Shown here: in pieces, positions 17,964 through 27,073 of the stretch
Numbering within the stretch: position 1 is the stretch's first letter
Layout: each line of letters begins with the position of its first letter
From: Marinospirillum celere
GTDB lineage: Bacteria; Pseudomonadota; Gammaproteobacteria; Pseudomonadales; Halomonadaceae
Length of the DNA: 64,000 nt
Assembly: GCF_900112235.1 (NCBI RefSeq)
Contig: NZ_FOLH01000001.1
Coordinates: 558,001 to 622,000, forward strand
Reading direction: 5' to 3'
Translations under genes and position numbers: made by a program
The notes under the pieces: model-generated
What the model was told of the DNA's origin: nothing
The model's database searches: none
What the model saw: only the letters and a program-made list of their open reading frames with translations

Positions 17964-19486
17964 GCGCTGATTCCAATCATTTCCGGGTGAGCTTCCAGAA
18001 ACTCGACAGCATACTGCAGCTCTCCAGGGCTATCAGCATGCAGGGTCATCAGTAACTGGCCTTTTTTAATTTCATCGGTTAGTTTGACTTCCAAAGTGAC
18101 TCCCGCAGCCGGATCTTCCGGCGCACCAGCCAGCTTGGCCAGTTGCGAGAGCTGGCGATTATCAATCGTGGTCACTGTGCCTGGCTTTTTGCTATGCCAG
18201 TTGTATTGGTAGGGGGCCAATTCAGGTTCACTGAAACCGCCCTGAGCTTCACAAATAGCCATAAACTGCTGTAAGGCCTTCCCAGTGTCCAGGGTTTCCT
18301 TGGCCATTTCCGGTCCCTTGCCTGGCTGAGCCAGCCCAGCCATTTCCAGCAATTGTGCAGCCAGGGTTAGGGCTCTTGCCCGTAGATCCTGAGGCGCATC
18401 GGCTTGATTGCGCAATACCGCCAACAGATCCCTGGCTTCCAGTGCCGGTCCTATGCCTCGGCCAACCGGCTGGGTGCCATCTGTGAGGATAACCTGAATT
18501 TCCAAGCCCAAAGCCTTGCCAGTGGTGATGAGATGGCGGCTCAGCTGTTCAGCGGCTTCATCAGAACGCACCTTGGCAGTGGGGCCGACAGGTATATCAA
18601 TCAACACATGAGTCGATCCGGCAGCGGCTTTTTTGGAGAGCACTGAAGCAACCATCTGCCCCTCACTATCCAGATCCAGCATCCGCTCAACACGAATGAG
18701 TATGTCATCGGCAGGTGATAGGTTGACTGAGCCACCCCAGGCCAAACAGCCGCCATAGCGTTTCACGACGTCTTGAAGGGTTTCCAGGCTCAGGTCAACC
18801 TGTGTCATGGTGGCCAGGGTGTCAGCCGTGCCTGCAGGCGAGGTAATGGCCCGAGAGGAGGTTTTCGGCATGATGGCACCACAGGCAGTAACTATGGCGA
18901 CCACGATGGGTGTGGTGCGGTTACCGGCGAGCCCGCCGACACAGTGCTTGTCAACTACCTTGGGTTGTCCCCAGTCCAGTTGACGGCCTGAGCGCAACAT
19001 GGCTTGAGTCAGGGCAATGATTTCTTCCTGATCCAGGTTGTCACCAGCACAGGCTGTAACAAAGCTGGAAAGGTGAACATCTGAATAGCGACCAGCCACG
19101 ATATCATTAATGATTTCCTGAGTTTGGGCTTCATTTAGACGATTGCCATAGACCTTGTGTCTTAAGTGGCTGAGTGAAAGCACCGGATCCGGGTGGCGAA
19201 TATGGGCTTCACTGTCCGCAGTGGGCGACAGGCGTGCCCAGGCAGATTCGGATAACCCCATTTCACCGGGATTCAGCAGGCCGTTATCATTGACGATAGA
19301 GAGGGTGGCGAGTATTGATTGGTCAGCAATGCGAATTTGTACGCGACTGCTGGAGGTAAAGCCTTCCGAGCGACAAACGTGGCTATTGCGTCGGAGATAA
19401 ACAACCAGTTCCTGATGGGTATCTATGCCCAGACGGACCGGCTTTAAGCGAAACGCCGGTTCATCAGATGCGACCGTGGCAACCAT
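17960..19486 (-). CDS. thymidine phosphorylase family protein, archaeal AMP-phosphorylase-like
   Basis: A 508-residue nucleoside/nucleotide phosphorylase. An N-terminal ~90-residue beta domain precedes the glycosyltransferase family 3 core, an arrangement of the archaeal AMP phosphorylase / TIGR02645-type group rather than classic DeoA. Core motifs: VDKHCVGGLAGNRTTPIVVA, SSRAITSPAGTADT (phosphate and nucleobase binding), and a C-terminal pyrimidine-phosphorylase domain. Classic DeoA has about 440 residues. It would split a pyrimidine nucleoside or an NMP with phosphate. AAGGAA precedes the start. It is paired with a PRPP synthetase-like gene. Confidence 0.87.
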   Translation of the reverse strand: MVATVASDEPAFRLKPVRLGIDTHQELVVYLRRNSHVCRSEGFTSSSRVQIRIADQSILATLSIVNDNGLLNPGEMGLSESAWARLSPTADSEAHIRHPDPVLSLSHLRHKVYGNRLNEAQTQEIINDIVAGRYSDVHLSSFVTACAGDNLDQEEIIALTQAMLRSGRQLDWGQPKVVDKHCVGGLAGNRTTPIVVAIVTACGAIMPKTSSRAITSPAGTADTLATMTQVDLSLETLQDVVKRYGGCLAWGGSVNLSPADDILIRVERMLDLDSEGQMVASVLSKKAAAGSTHVLIDIPVGPTAKVRSDEAAEQLSRHLITTGKALGLEIQVILTDGTQPVGRGIGPALEARDLLAVLRNQADAPQDLRARALTLAAQLLEMAGLAQPGKGPEMAKETLDTGKALQQFMAICEAQGGFSEPELAPYQYNWHSKKPGTVTTIDNRQLSQLAKLAGAPEDPAAGVTLEVKLTDEIKKGQLLMTLHADSPGELQYAVEFLEAHPEMIGISA

Positions 19487-19565
19487 AAAAATTCCTTGTA
19501 AACAAAGGGGTTTACAGCAATCTTAGTCGCACAGGCCTAAGCAGGGCAAGTTGCACCGCAAAAGG

Positions 19566-20813
19566 TCAGTAGTTTTCCAGCCAGGATGCAGGCAAGTCAG
19601 CACAGAGTACCAGCAGGCGATTACTGGTTCCCACGTAGATGGCAACTGAAAGGGTAATGTCCAGAGTGGCGTCTGGCAGGCCAAGATAAGGTGCTGAAAC
19701 CTGGACCTGACCTGGGTTTTCCAGTGCATCGCGGAAATAGCTGCGTCTTGCCCAGAGGGCGCCGGCACCCCGGTTTAAGGGTGCATAGGCAGGTGTTGGT
19801 AGAGGCGCACCGCCTGGATGCAGGTTTTCAACAATTTGTACGCCTTCCGCATCCAACAAATAGATGCGCTCTATGGCTGCATGGGCCTGTAAGGGTTGGG
19901 TAGCGGTTTTGAAATCGACATCCTGCTCCAGGCTTTTTGCGGTTTCTTTAAGTAGGGTTTGTAGGGTGCCCTGTTTGCGTGCTTGGGTATGCTGGCGTTG
20001 GAGCTGGGCATGAAGGGTATGTTGATGAAGGGATTGAATGCTCTGGGAAAGTGCTTTCTCTTCATAGCTTCCCTCGGGTGAGGGTCGGGCAAAATAAAAG
20101 CCTTGGGCAAGATCGCATTCGCTGTCCAGAGTCAGTAGGGCATCTTCTTCAGTTTCCACACCTTCCAGCAATACCAGGGCGCCGGTTTCACGTAACAGAG
20201 CAACACAGCGCGACAGCCAGCGCTGGCGTCTTGGGCTATTACGTGCATTGACTAACATCGAGCGGTCGAGCTTGACGATATGGGGTTCCAGCTGCCAAAT
20301 GCGGTCAAAATTGGATTGCCCAGTACCAAAATCATCGATGGCAATCAAGAAGCCTGCATCCTTGTAGTGCTGTACAAATTCCTGCAAGAGCACTGGATCA
20401 CTGACGGCATCTTCAAGAATTTCCAGCACCATCCGCTCGCTCCCCAATCCCTGACGCTTGAGAAAGCGCTCCAAAAGATCAGAGCGCAGATTGTTGGGGT
20501 TAATGGTTTCGCTGCGTAGGTTTAAAAACAGCCATTGGTTGTCGCTGTTGAGTTGAGCAAAGTTGTTCAGGTGATTGGCAATACACTGGCGATCAAATTG
20601 CTGAATACGGTTTTCAAGCTGAGCAAGATTAAAGGCTTCAACGGGAGAGCAAGGCTGATTGTTATCATAAGTAGCCCGCAGTAATGCCTCATAGCCAACC
20701 ACGCGCCGGTGCGTCAAACTGACTATAGGCTGAAAGTGACTGTTAATTCGCATGGACTGAGGGTTCCCTTGGATGCCGGTGATTAAGTGGTATGGCAGTT
20801 CAAAATGAGACAT
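19566..20813 (-). CDS. EAL-domain cyclic-di-GMP phosphodiesterase with C-terminal PAS-like sensor
   Basis: A GAGGAA ribosome site supports the ATG at 20813 (415 residues) over a GTG 42 bases upstream. The EAL domain occupies about residues 20-250: YEALLRA is the EAL signature; LNLRSETINP, LEILED, DDFGTGQSNFDRI and LLEGVETEEDA supply metal- and substrate-binding residues, so it should be active. The C-terminal ~150 residues resemble the PAS/Cache-like domain that follows EAL in YkuI-type proteins and may sense a ligand. No membrane segment is seen. Confidence 0.9.
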   Translation of the reverse strand: MSHFELPYHLITGIQGNPQSMRINSHFQPIVSLTHRRVVGYEALLRATYDNNQPCSPVEAFNLAQLENRIQQFDRQCIANHLNNFAQLNSDNQWLFLNLRSETINPNNLRSDLLERFLKRQGLGSERMVLEILEDAVSDPVLLQEFVQHYKDAGFLIAIDDFGTGQSNFDRIWQLEPHIVKLDRSMLVNARNSPRRQRWLSRCVALLRETGALVLLEGVETEEDALLTLDSECDLAQGFYFARPSPEGSYEEKALSQSIQSLHQHTLHAQLQRQHTQARKQGTLQTLLKETAKSLEQDVDFKTATQPLQAHAAIERIYLLDAEGVQIVENLHPGGAPLPTPAYAPLNRGAGALWARRSYFRDALENPGQVQVSAPYLGLPDATLDITLSVAIYVGTSNRLLVLCADLPASWLENY

Positions 20814-21051
20814 CCGCACAATTTCCTCTGACAATAACATAGAATTAATGGACACAGCTTCTGCAAGAAAGATACCAAGTTATACCAGACCGAAAGGTCG
20901 CGTTTGCGACTAGTAAGCGGCACTATTATGGTGCAGCTAGCTCGGCTCAAGTGCTTAAGTGCAACTTGTTGGTGCTTGGAAAGCTGGGTGCAGAAGTAAA
21001 AAATTGTAGTAAACTGATTGTCTTTAATTTTTGATCAAACAGGTAAACTTC

Positions 21052-21768
21052 ATGGGACGTGCCTTCCAAAACCGTAAAGAATCCATGGCCAAAACGGCTG
21101 CTGCAAAAACCAAGGTTTACAGCAAGTATGGACGTGAAATCTATGCCACAGCCAAATCCGGGGGTGCCGACCCCGAAGGTAACCTGGCTTTACGGGGTCT
21201 CTTGGATAGAGCCAAAAAAGATCAGGTGCCAGCCCACGTAATCGACAAGGCTCTGGAAAAAGCCAGAGGTGGCGGTGGGGAAGACTTTGCAGTGGCCCGT
21301 TATGAAGGCTTTGGTCCTGGCAATATTATGGTCATTGTTAATTGCCTGACGGATAACCCGAACCGAACCTTTGGTGATGTACGCCAGTGTTTTACCAAAA
21401 CCAAGTGCAAGATAGGCACGCCAGGCAGTGTCAGCCATATGTTTGATCATAGTGCGATCTTTGCTTTTGCCGGTGATGATGAAGAGGCTGTTCTCGATGC
21501 TTTGATGGAAGCCGATGTGGATGTCACGGATATTGAGAATGAAGCAGGCCAGATTACTGTTTTTGCACCCCATACCGATTATGCCAAAGCCCGTCAGGCC
21601 CTTTTAAGTGCCTTTGGGGAGCTGGATTTTGATATGGATGAAATTCAGTTCCTGCCGCAGACCACTTCACCACTGAATGAAGAAGATCGCCCGATGTTTG
21701 AAAAATTCCTTGATCTACTCAATGATCTCGATGATGTGCAAACGGTTTATCACAGCGCCGAGCTCTAA
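21052..21768 (+). CDS. YebC/PmpR-family protein (YeeN-like)
   Basis: A 238-residue protein of the YebC/TACO1 family, described as transcription regulators or translation factors relieving stalls at proline runs. It starts [20 protein letters not shown], with the family's [24 protein letters not shown] and [20 protein letters not shown]. The N-terminus (AFQNRK rather than KWANIKHRK) fits the YeeN subgroup. The start at 21052 is chosen over the 21031 frame start because MGRAFQ is conserved. The Mrp operon follows 17 bases on and may share transcripts. Confidence 0.9.
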   Translation: MGRAFQNRKESMAKTAAAKTKVYSKYGREIYATAKSGGADPEGNLALRGLLDRAKKDQVPAHVIDKALEKARGGGGEDFAVARYEGFGPGNIMVIVNCLTDNPNRTFGDVRQCFTKTKCKIGTPGSVSHMFDHSAIFAFAGDDEEAVLDALMEADVDVTDIENEAGQITVFAPHTDYAKARQALLSAFGELDFDMDEIQFLPQTTSPLNEEDRPMFEKFLDLLNDLDDVQTVYHSAEL

Positions 21769-21785
21769 CCTGTCAGGGAGATTTT

Positions 21786-22301
21786 ATGCGTTGGTGGCCC
21801 AGGCCGGGATTTTTATTACGTAGCCTGCTATTGGCCTTGGTCTGGTGGATCATCAGCCAGGGTCAGGCCAATTCCTGGTGGTGGGGCCTGCCTGCTGTTT
21901 TGTTAGTTGCCTGGATCACTCCAGTATTGCCAAGTAGCCAGCCCTGGCGCTGGCGCCTGTTACCCTTCCTGCGTATTTTGCCCCGGTTTCTACTACTTAG
22001 TGCTAGAGGGGGCTGGGAAGTCGCCAGACTTGCTTTGTCACCCCACCAGGCTTTGAATAGCCGCTTGATTGATTACACCTGGTCTTGCCTGCCGCCTGGT
22101 CCAGCCCAGCTCTTTATGGCCAGTTTGATCAATTTGATTCCTGGTACGCTCACCCTGCGTTTTTTGCCTGATCAAGATTGCCTGCATGTACATCTCTTGC
22201 ATTTTCAACCGTCAACCTTGAATCAACTTTTGCGCCTGGAGGTTGATGTTGCCGATCTCTATGGTGTGCCGGTCAGCCCAGCCGTTAGGAGCCGCCTATG
22301 A
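21786..22301 (+). CDS. mrpE: Mrp-type Na+/H+ antiporter subunit E
   Basis: Membrane subunit of 171 residues with an N-terminal hydrophobic hairpin (about 10-45) and a conserved C-terminal part. The stretch LINLIPGTLTLRF is diagnostic of MrpE/MnhE. AGGGAG lies before the ATG. It is the first gene of a six-gene operon with overlapping ends; its stop overlaps subunit F by 4 bp. MrpE is needed for assembly or stability of Mrp complexes (family knowledge). Confidence 0.9.
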   Translation: MRWWPRPGFLLRSLLLALVWWIISQGQANSWWWGLPAVLLVAWITPVLPSSQPWRWRLLPFLRILPRFLLLSARGGWEVARLALSPHQALNSRLIDYTWSCLPPGPAQLFMASLINLIPGTLTLRFLPDQDCLHVHLLHFQPSTLNQLLRLEVDVADLYGVPVSPAVRSRL

Positions 22302-22588
22302 ATGCAAGCTTCCTGCTGTTGTTACTGTTGATACTACTCTTAAATGCGGGTATTGGTCTTTGGCGGGTGCTCAAGGGGCCAACGGCAGCTGATCGCATGC
22401 TGGCGGTTGAACTGATTTCCACTTCCAGCCTGGTGATGGTACTGCTGTTGGGGGTAGTGACGGCGACGGAAGCCTTGCTGGATGTGGCACTCTTGTTTGC
22501 TCTGCTGGCTGCTATGGCGGTTGCCAATTTTGCCACCCGCACCTGGTCGGTGCTCAAACGTCATGGGAAGCTTGATGATGATCAGTGA
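22298..22588 (+). CDS. mrpF: Mrp-type Na+/H+ antiporter subunit F
   Basis: A 96-residue membrane protein with three helices. The motif RVLKGPTAADRMLAVEL is the MrpF/MnhF signature. It is translationally coupled to mrpE (4 bp) and overlaps mrpG by 14 bp. Its role is structural within the antiporter. Confidence 0.9.
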   Translation: MNASFLLLLLLILLLNAGIGLWRVLKGPTAADRMLAVELISTSSLVMVLLLGVVTATEALLDVALLFALLAAMAVANFATRTWSVLKRHGKLDDDQ

Positions 22589-22928
22589 GCTGCTGCTGGG
22601 AATCAGTCACCTTAGTCTGGCTTTTGGGGTGGGCTTTCTAGTTGCTGGCACCCTGGGTCTGCTTCGGTTTCCGGATGTTTATGCACGCCTGCATGCCCTG
22701 ACCAAGGCAGATACTCTGGGTTTGGGGCTGGTGTGTATGGGCTTGGCTTTGCAGGCACCCAGTTTGGCAATGGCGCTTAAATACCTGCTGATCTGGGTGC
22801 TGATGCTGATGGCTTCCAGTATAGGCGCTACCCTGGTTGCAGGAACAGCCTATGCTGCAGGCCTGGAGCCTGACTTGGGTGAACAAAAGCCGGTGCAGCT
22901 TCAGGTGTCTGCTAAGGACAAGCCATGA
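22575..22928 (+). CDS. mrpG: Mrp-type Na+/H+ antiporter subunit G
   Basis: A 117-residue membrane protein of three helices. GTLGLLRFPDVYARLHALTK is the MrpG/MnhG signature. The frame opens earlier, but GGAAG just upstream of tandem ATGs at 22575/22578 sets the start; an ATG at 22563 is possible. It overlaps subunit F and, by 4 bp, the next gene. Confidence 0.9.
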   Translation: MMISELLLGISHLSLAFGVGFLVAGTLGLLRFPDVYARLHALTKADTLGLGLVCMGLALQAPSLAMALKYLLIWVLMLMASSIGATLVAGTAYAAGLEPDLGEQKPVQLQVSAKDKP

Positions 22929-23848
22929 ATGAGTATCTCCTTTTTGATGCGCTGCTTGCTACAGGTGTTTTTTGGCTGGCTTGGCAGACCCTTTTTGCAG
23001 CCAGTCTGTTTCGTGGAGTCATTAGTTTCATGGTCTTTGGCCTGCTGATCTCTCTGGTGTGGATACGCCTGCAAGCACCAGATATTGCCCTGGCTGAAGC
23101 AGCAATAGGGGCGGGAGTTACCGGAGCCCTGTTACTTTCGGCCCTGGGCCGATTAGAAGATACCGACTCACCTTCTTTTCGGGCTCTGCCCTGGCGTTCT
23201 TCGGCTTTTTGGTCTGGTGGCCTGGTGTTGCTTTTGATGATGATTTGGTTGGCCTGGGTCAGTTGGGAGCTGCCCGCTCCGGGTTTGGCTGCAGAAGTGG
23301 AAGCCGAACTGGACCGTGCCGGAGCAACCCACCCAGTGACGGCCGTACTCTTGAATCTGCGTGGATTCGATACTCTGCTGGAAGTGGCCGTTATGTTGTC
23401 AGCGGTTATTTTTATCTGGTCCCTGGGTGAAGCAGTCGTTCCTGAAGCTCCCAAAGCACATTTGCCGGGTTTGCCTGCCCTGGCGACTCTTTTACATCCC
23501 ATCTTTCTGTTGGTCGCCATCTATTTATTGTGGCAAGGGGCTCACGCCCCGGGTGGGGCCTTTCCAGCCGGGGCAGTCCTGGGTGCCGGAGGCATTTTGA
23601 CTCTCCTTGCCGGTGGCGTTCACTGGATGCAGCAGGAAGATCATCAGCGTCTTCTGCGTTTGCTGCTGGTGGCTGGTCTAGCCCTCTTCTTGCTCTTGGC
23701 TTTGGGTGGTTTGGCCGCCACTGGCGTGTTTTACCAACTACCCGTGGCCTGGGCAGGTGCCTTGATTTTGCTGGTGGAAGTGGGAACAGCCTTGTCGATT
23801 GCACTGATGTTGATGGCTTTCTATCTGTATGGGGAGCCCAGTTCATGA
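22925..23848 (+). CDS. mrpB: Mrp antiporter fusion protein: DUF4040/MbhD-like domain plus subunit B
   Basis: A 307-residue polytopic protein. Residues 1-80 match the MbhD/DUF4040 domain that normally forms part of the C-terminal extension of MrpA (WIRLQAPDIALAEAAIGAGV). Residues from about 135 match MnhB (TAVLLNLRGFDTLLEVAVML and GAHAPGGAFPAGAVL). In canonical operons these modules are split between MrpA and MrpB. The fusion, plus a duplicated antiporter module in the D subunit and the lack of a separate MrpA, shows the operon is rearranged. Coupled by 4-bp overlaps on both sides. Confidence 0.87.
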   Translation: MNEYLLFDALLATGVFWLAWQTLFAASLFRGVISFMVFGLLISLVWIRLQAPDIALAEAAIGAGVTGALLLSALGRLEDTDSPSFRALPWRSSAFWSGGLVLLLMMIWLAWVSWELPAPGLAAEVEAELDRAGATHPVTAVLLNLRGFDTLLEVAVMLSAVIFIWSLGEAVVPEAPKAHLPGLPALATLLHPIFLLVAIYLLWQGAHAPGGAFPAGAVLGAGGILTLLAGGVHWMQQEDHQRLLRLLLVAGLALFLLLALGGLAATGVFYQLPVAWAGALILLVEVGTALSIALMLMAFYLYGEPSS

Positions 23849-24147
23849 TGGTGATCTATGCGCTTTTGGCGGCTGCCCTGGTAGGGCTGGCCTTGCTCGG
23901 CCTTTTTACCGCCAAGCATTTGATCCGGCGACTGCTTGCGATCAATGTCTTGGGCAGTGCTGTATTCTTGCTCCTGGTGGTTATTGCTCGTCAGGCAGAA
24001 GACCTGGACCCAGTGCCTCATGCCATGGTGCTGACCGGCATAGTGGTGTCTGTCAGTACCACTGCCGTTGCCCTGGCCCTGATTTTACATGCGGCCGATG
24101 CCCGGCGGCGCCGACAGCCGCAAAAACAAGGAGGTGCTGATGAGTGA
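23845..24147 (+). CDS. mrpC: Mrp-type Na+/H+ antiporter subunit C
   Basis: A 100-residue NuoK-like subunit with three helices. DPVPHAMVLTGIVVSVSTTA corresponds to the MrpC/MnhC signature (DPxPQALVLTAIVI type). The start is the ATG at 23845 overlapping the previous stop; an ATG at 23848 is nearly equivalent. Its end overlaps the next gene by 8 bp. A basic C-terminal tail (RRRRQPQKQG) follows the last helix. Confidence 0.9.
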   Translation: MMVIYALLAAALVGLALLGLFTAKHLIRRLLAINVLGSAVFLLLVVIARQAEDLDPVPHAMVLTGIVVSVSTTAVALALILHAADARRRRQPQKQGGADE

Positions 24148-27016
24148 GCTGCCTCTGGCCGCCCACTGGCCGCTGGCTTTAGCCCTTCTGGTTAGCTGGC
24201 CGCTGATACTGGCCATCTTGGCTTTTATTCGCTTGCTACGCCCAGGTATGCTGCTGTTACTGGGGCTGCCTGTGATGCTCTTAGCCTGTTATGTGACCGT
24301 GGCAGGGAGTGCTCAAGCTGTTGATCTGCCCTTGACTTTGGCGGTAGGGGGTTGGGCAACCCCTTTGGGCATTCAATGGCTAGTGGATGAACCGGCGGCC
24401 TGGATGCTGGTTACCTTAAATAGCATTAGTGCCCTGGCCAGCCTGGCGGCTTTGCTAATGGGGCGTTCCTTGGGTGGTTCCAACTACTATTGGCCGCTTT
24501 GGTGGCTGCTTTGGGGCGGCATGAATGCCCTGGTGATTTCTGCAGACTTGTTTAATCTCTATGTCACCCTGGAACTGGTGACTCTGACTGCGGTGGGTCT
24601 GGTTGCTCAATCCCGCAATGATCCTGAAGGCAAGGCAGCCATGGATTATCTATTGGCTTCCTTGCTGGCTTCTTTGTTTTATTTATTGGGCGTAGCCTTA
24701 ATCTATGGTCAGACAGGCACGCTGGATCTGCTCTTGTTACAAGGCCTGTTGGAAGCCGATGGCCTAACCAGTTTGGCTGCTTTGCTGATGACGCTGGGTT
24801 TGTTGCTGAAGGCGGCGGTAGTACCCCTGCATTTTTGGCTACCCAATGCCCACTCCAGGGCCCAGGCCCCGGTTAGTGTAGTTTTGTCATCTGTTGTCGT
24901 GGCGGTGGCTGTTTATCTCTTGTGGCGCTTGTGGCTGGGGCCTTTTCTGCTACTTCTGGATCGTGTCACCTGGGCATTTAGTCTGTTAACGGCTTTGGCG
25001 CTGGTCTGGGGTGGTGTTCTGGCATTTTTGCAGCCCAAGCTTAAACTGGTTTTGGCTTATTCCACCCTGTCACAACTGGGTTTTGCCCTGATGCTACTGG
25101 TCTTGGTGCCTGAGACAACCCAGGCGGTCTGGACCAGCCTGCAAGGGCAGGGTGCCCTGGTCTTTCTGCTGGCGCATGGTTTGGCCAAGGCGGCTTTGTT
25201 TATGGCGGCCGGTGCTTTAATACTGGTGTATGGCAGTGATTCTTTAAAGCGTTTGGAAGGCAGTGCCGGTGTCTTGCCTGTTGCCTGGATCGGCTTTGCG
25301 TTGGCTAGCATCAGCCTGCTGGGAGCCCCGCCGACAGCGGGCTTCGTTGGCAAATGGCAATTATTGCAAGCTGCTCTTCAGGTTGCTGATTATTGGACGG
25401 CTTTTTTGCTGTTGTTGGGAACCCTGCTGACTGCAATCTACTTGTTCCGGGTGATGCAATTTGCCTGGAAAAAAACTCCTAAAGGCTTGCCGCTGCCACG
25501 TCCTGATTGGCGGGCTCAATCCTTAGCTTGGCTGACCCTGTTTACTGCGCTATGCAGTTGGCTGCTTGGCAGTCTGATGCTGGGTTGGCAGCCGTTTCAG
25601 GTATTTGCAGCCCTGCATTTGGATGCCGTAGGGCAAAAGCTTTTCTGGCCCGTACTCCTGCTCTGGCCGCTGGGTCTGGCCCTAAGCATTTTCTGGCAGG
25701 AAGGTCGGCAACTTCAGTTGTTGTTGCTGGTGGGCTGGTTGTTGAATTTGTTGCTTATTTTTGCCCAGGATTTGCTGACCTTTTATATCGCCTTTGCTCT
25801 GCTGAGTTTTTTGGGTTGGTGGCTGGTGATCTATTCCGCCACTCCTCAGGCCCTGGCTGCTGGACGCCTGTATCTGGGCATGAGCCTCTTTGGCGAGCTG
25901 GCCTTCTTTACCGCCTTGGGGTTTCTTGCCGGCTTTGATTTGTCGATAGCGGCTCTGGCTCAGGAAGATTTACCTTCCATTGCCCTGGTGTTACTGGCCG
26001 TGGCCTTGGCAATCAAGGCAGGTATGCTGGGTGTTCATATCTGGTTGCCTCTGGCTCATCCGGTTGCACCCGCACCGGCCAGCGCTCTGCTGTCAGGTTT
26101 GATGATCAAAGCGGGTGTGCTGGGTTGGATTAGACTCTTCCCTGAACAATCAGCTGTAGTGTCTTGGAGTGAGGGGCTCTTACTTTTGGGATTGATTGCA
26201 GCCTTCTATGCGGTTGTTCGCGGTTTGATGCAGCGGCAGGAAAAAAGCCTCTTGGCCTGGTCTAGCATCAGCCAAATGGGACTCATGACCGCCTTACTGG
26301 GTGTTCTTCTGGGTTTGGATGACCCTCAGCAGGAGGCTTGGGTGTTGGCAAGCCTGCTCTTGTTGGTTGCCACCCATGCGTTTGCCAAGGCGGTTTTGTT
26401 TTTGGGTGTTGGCCTGGCGCAAAGGGCGCAGGTATCGCAACAACAGGGGGTTAGAGCCGGCCTGCTACTGGCAGCCCTAACCCTGGTTGGGGTGCCTTTA
26501 ACCGGCGGCTATCGGGTTAAATCCAGCCTGGAAATCAGCTTTGACCTGGTTGGAGTGCCAGCAGGGATTCTTTTTGCCTCCAGCCTGGCAACAGCCATCT
26601 TGCTGGGGCGTTTACTGGTCTTGTTGGCGAATCAGCCAGTCGACACCTCTAAGCCTGGTTTATCCATCAGTGAACAGGGGGTCTGGTGGCTGGGTGTTCT
26701 GGCTACGGTTGGTTATGGCTGGTTGGGCTCGCTGTCCCTGTTGGAAATCAGTTGGTTTTCTCTTGAGGGGTGGGTTAAAGCCTGGTTGCCGGTTTTGCTG
26801 GCTGGGTTGGTGCTTGTTTGCTGGAAGCTTTGGTTGCCAGCAACTTTGCCAAGTTTTAGGTTGCCCTGGCGCTGTCCACAAGTCAATTGGTCGGGTTGGA
26901 CAGGGCGTTTACAGCGCCTGGAAGATCTGATGCAAAGCTGGGCTGGCGTGGGTTTTCTGCTTGCCGTGGTGACACTCTTGTTGGCTGGTTTGCTGGCGTA
27001 TTCACTTGTGATCTAA
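24140..27016 (+). CDS. mrpD: Mrp antiporter subunit D with two fused antiporter modules
   Basis: A 958-residue membrane protein, about twice the usual MrpD length (~490). The ATG at 24140 has GGAGG directly upstream. The N-terminal half is a NuoL/M/N-like antiporter with the transmembrane Lys in LLKAAVVPLHFWLPNAHSRA. The C-terminal half (from about residue 470) repeats the pattern with IKAGMLGVHIWLPLAHPVAP and a second conserved Lys/His set. The second module could stand in for the missing MrpA antiporter domain. It would exchange Na+ or K+ for protons driven by the membrane potential. Last gene of the operon. Confidence 0.88.
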   Translation: MSELPLAAHWPLALALLVSWPLILAILAFIRLLRPGMLLLLGLPVMLLACYVTVAGSAQAVDLPLTLAVGGWATPLGIQWLVDEPAAWMLVTLNSISALASLAALLMGRSLGGSNYYWPLWWLLWGGMNALVISADLFNLYVTLELVTLTAVGLVAQSRNDPEGKAAMDYLLASLLASLFYLLGVALIYGQTGTLDLLLLQGLLEADGLTSLAALLMTLGLLLKAAVVPLHFWLPNAHSRAQAPVSVVLSSVVVAVAVYLLWRLWLGPFLLLLDRVTWAFSLLTALALVWGGVLAFLQPKLKLVLAYSTLSQLGFALMLLVLVPETTQAVWTSLQGQGALVFLLAHGLAKAALFMAAGALILVYGSDSLKRLEGSAGVLPVAWIGFALASISLLGAPPTAGFVGKWQLLQAALQVADYWTAFLLLLGTLLTAIYLFRVMQFAWKKTPKGLPLPRPDWRAQSLAWLTLFTALCSWLLGSLMLGWQPFQVFAALHLDAVGQKLFWPVLLLWPLGLALSIFWQEGRQLQLLLLVGWLLNLLLIFAQDLLTFYIAFALLSFLGWWLVIYSATPQALAAGRLYLGMSLFGELAFFTALGFLAGFDLSIAALAQEDLPSIALVLLAVALAIKAGMLGVHIWLPLAHPVAPAPASALLSGLMIKAGVLGWIRLFPEQSAVVSWSEGLLLLGLIAAFYAVVRGLMQRQEKSLLAWSSISQMGLMTALLGVLLGLDDPQQEAWVLASLLLLVATHAFAKAVLFLGVGLAQRAQVSQQQGVRAGLLLAALTLVGVPLTGGYRVKSSLEISFDLVGVPAGILFASSLATAILLGRLLVLLANQPVDTSKPGLSISEQGVWWLGVLATVGYGWLGSLSLLEISWFSLEGWVKAWLPVLLAGLVLVCWKLWLPATLPSFRLPWRCPQVNWSGWTGRLQRLEDLMQSWAGVGFLLAVVTLLLAGLLAYSLVI

Positions 27017-27073
27017 CAGGTTATAATGCGCGCTTTCCTAAGAACACTTGAATCATCAAAAAGCGGATAACCG

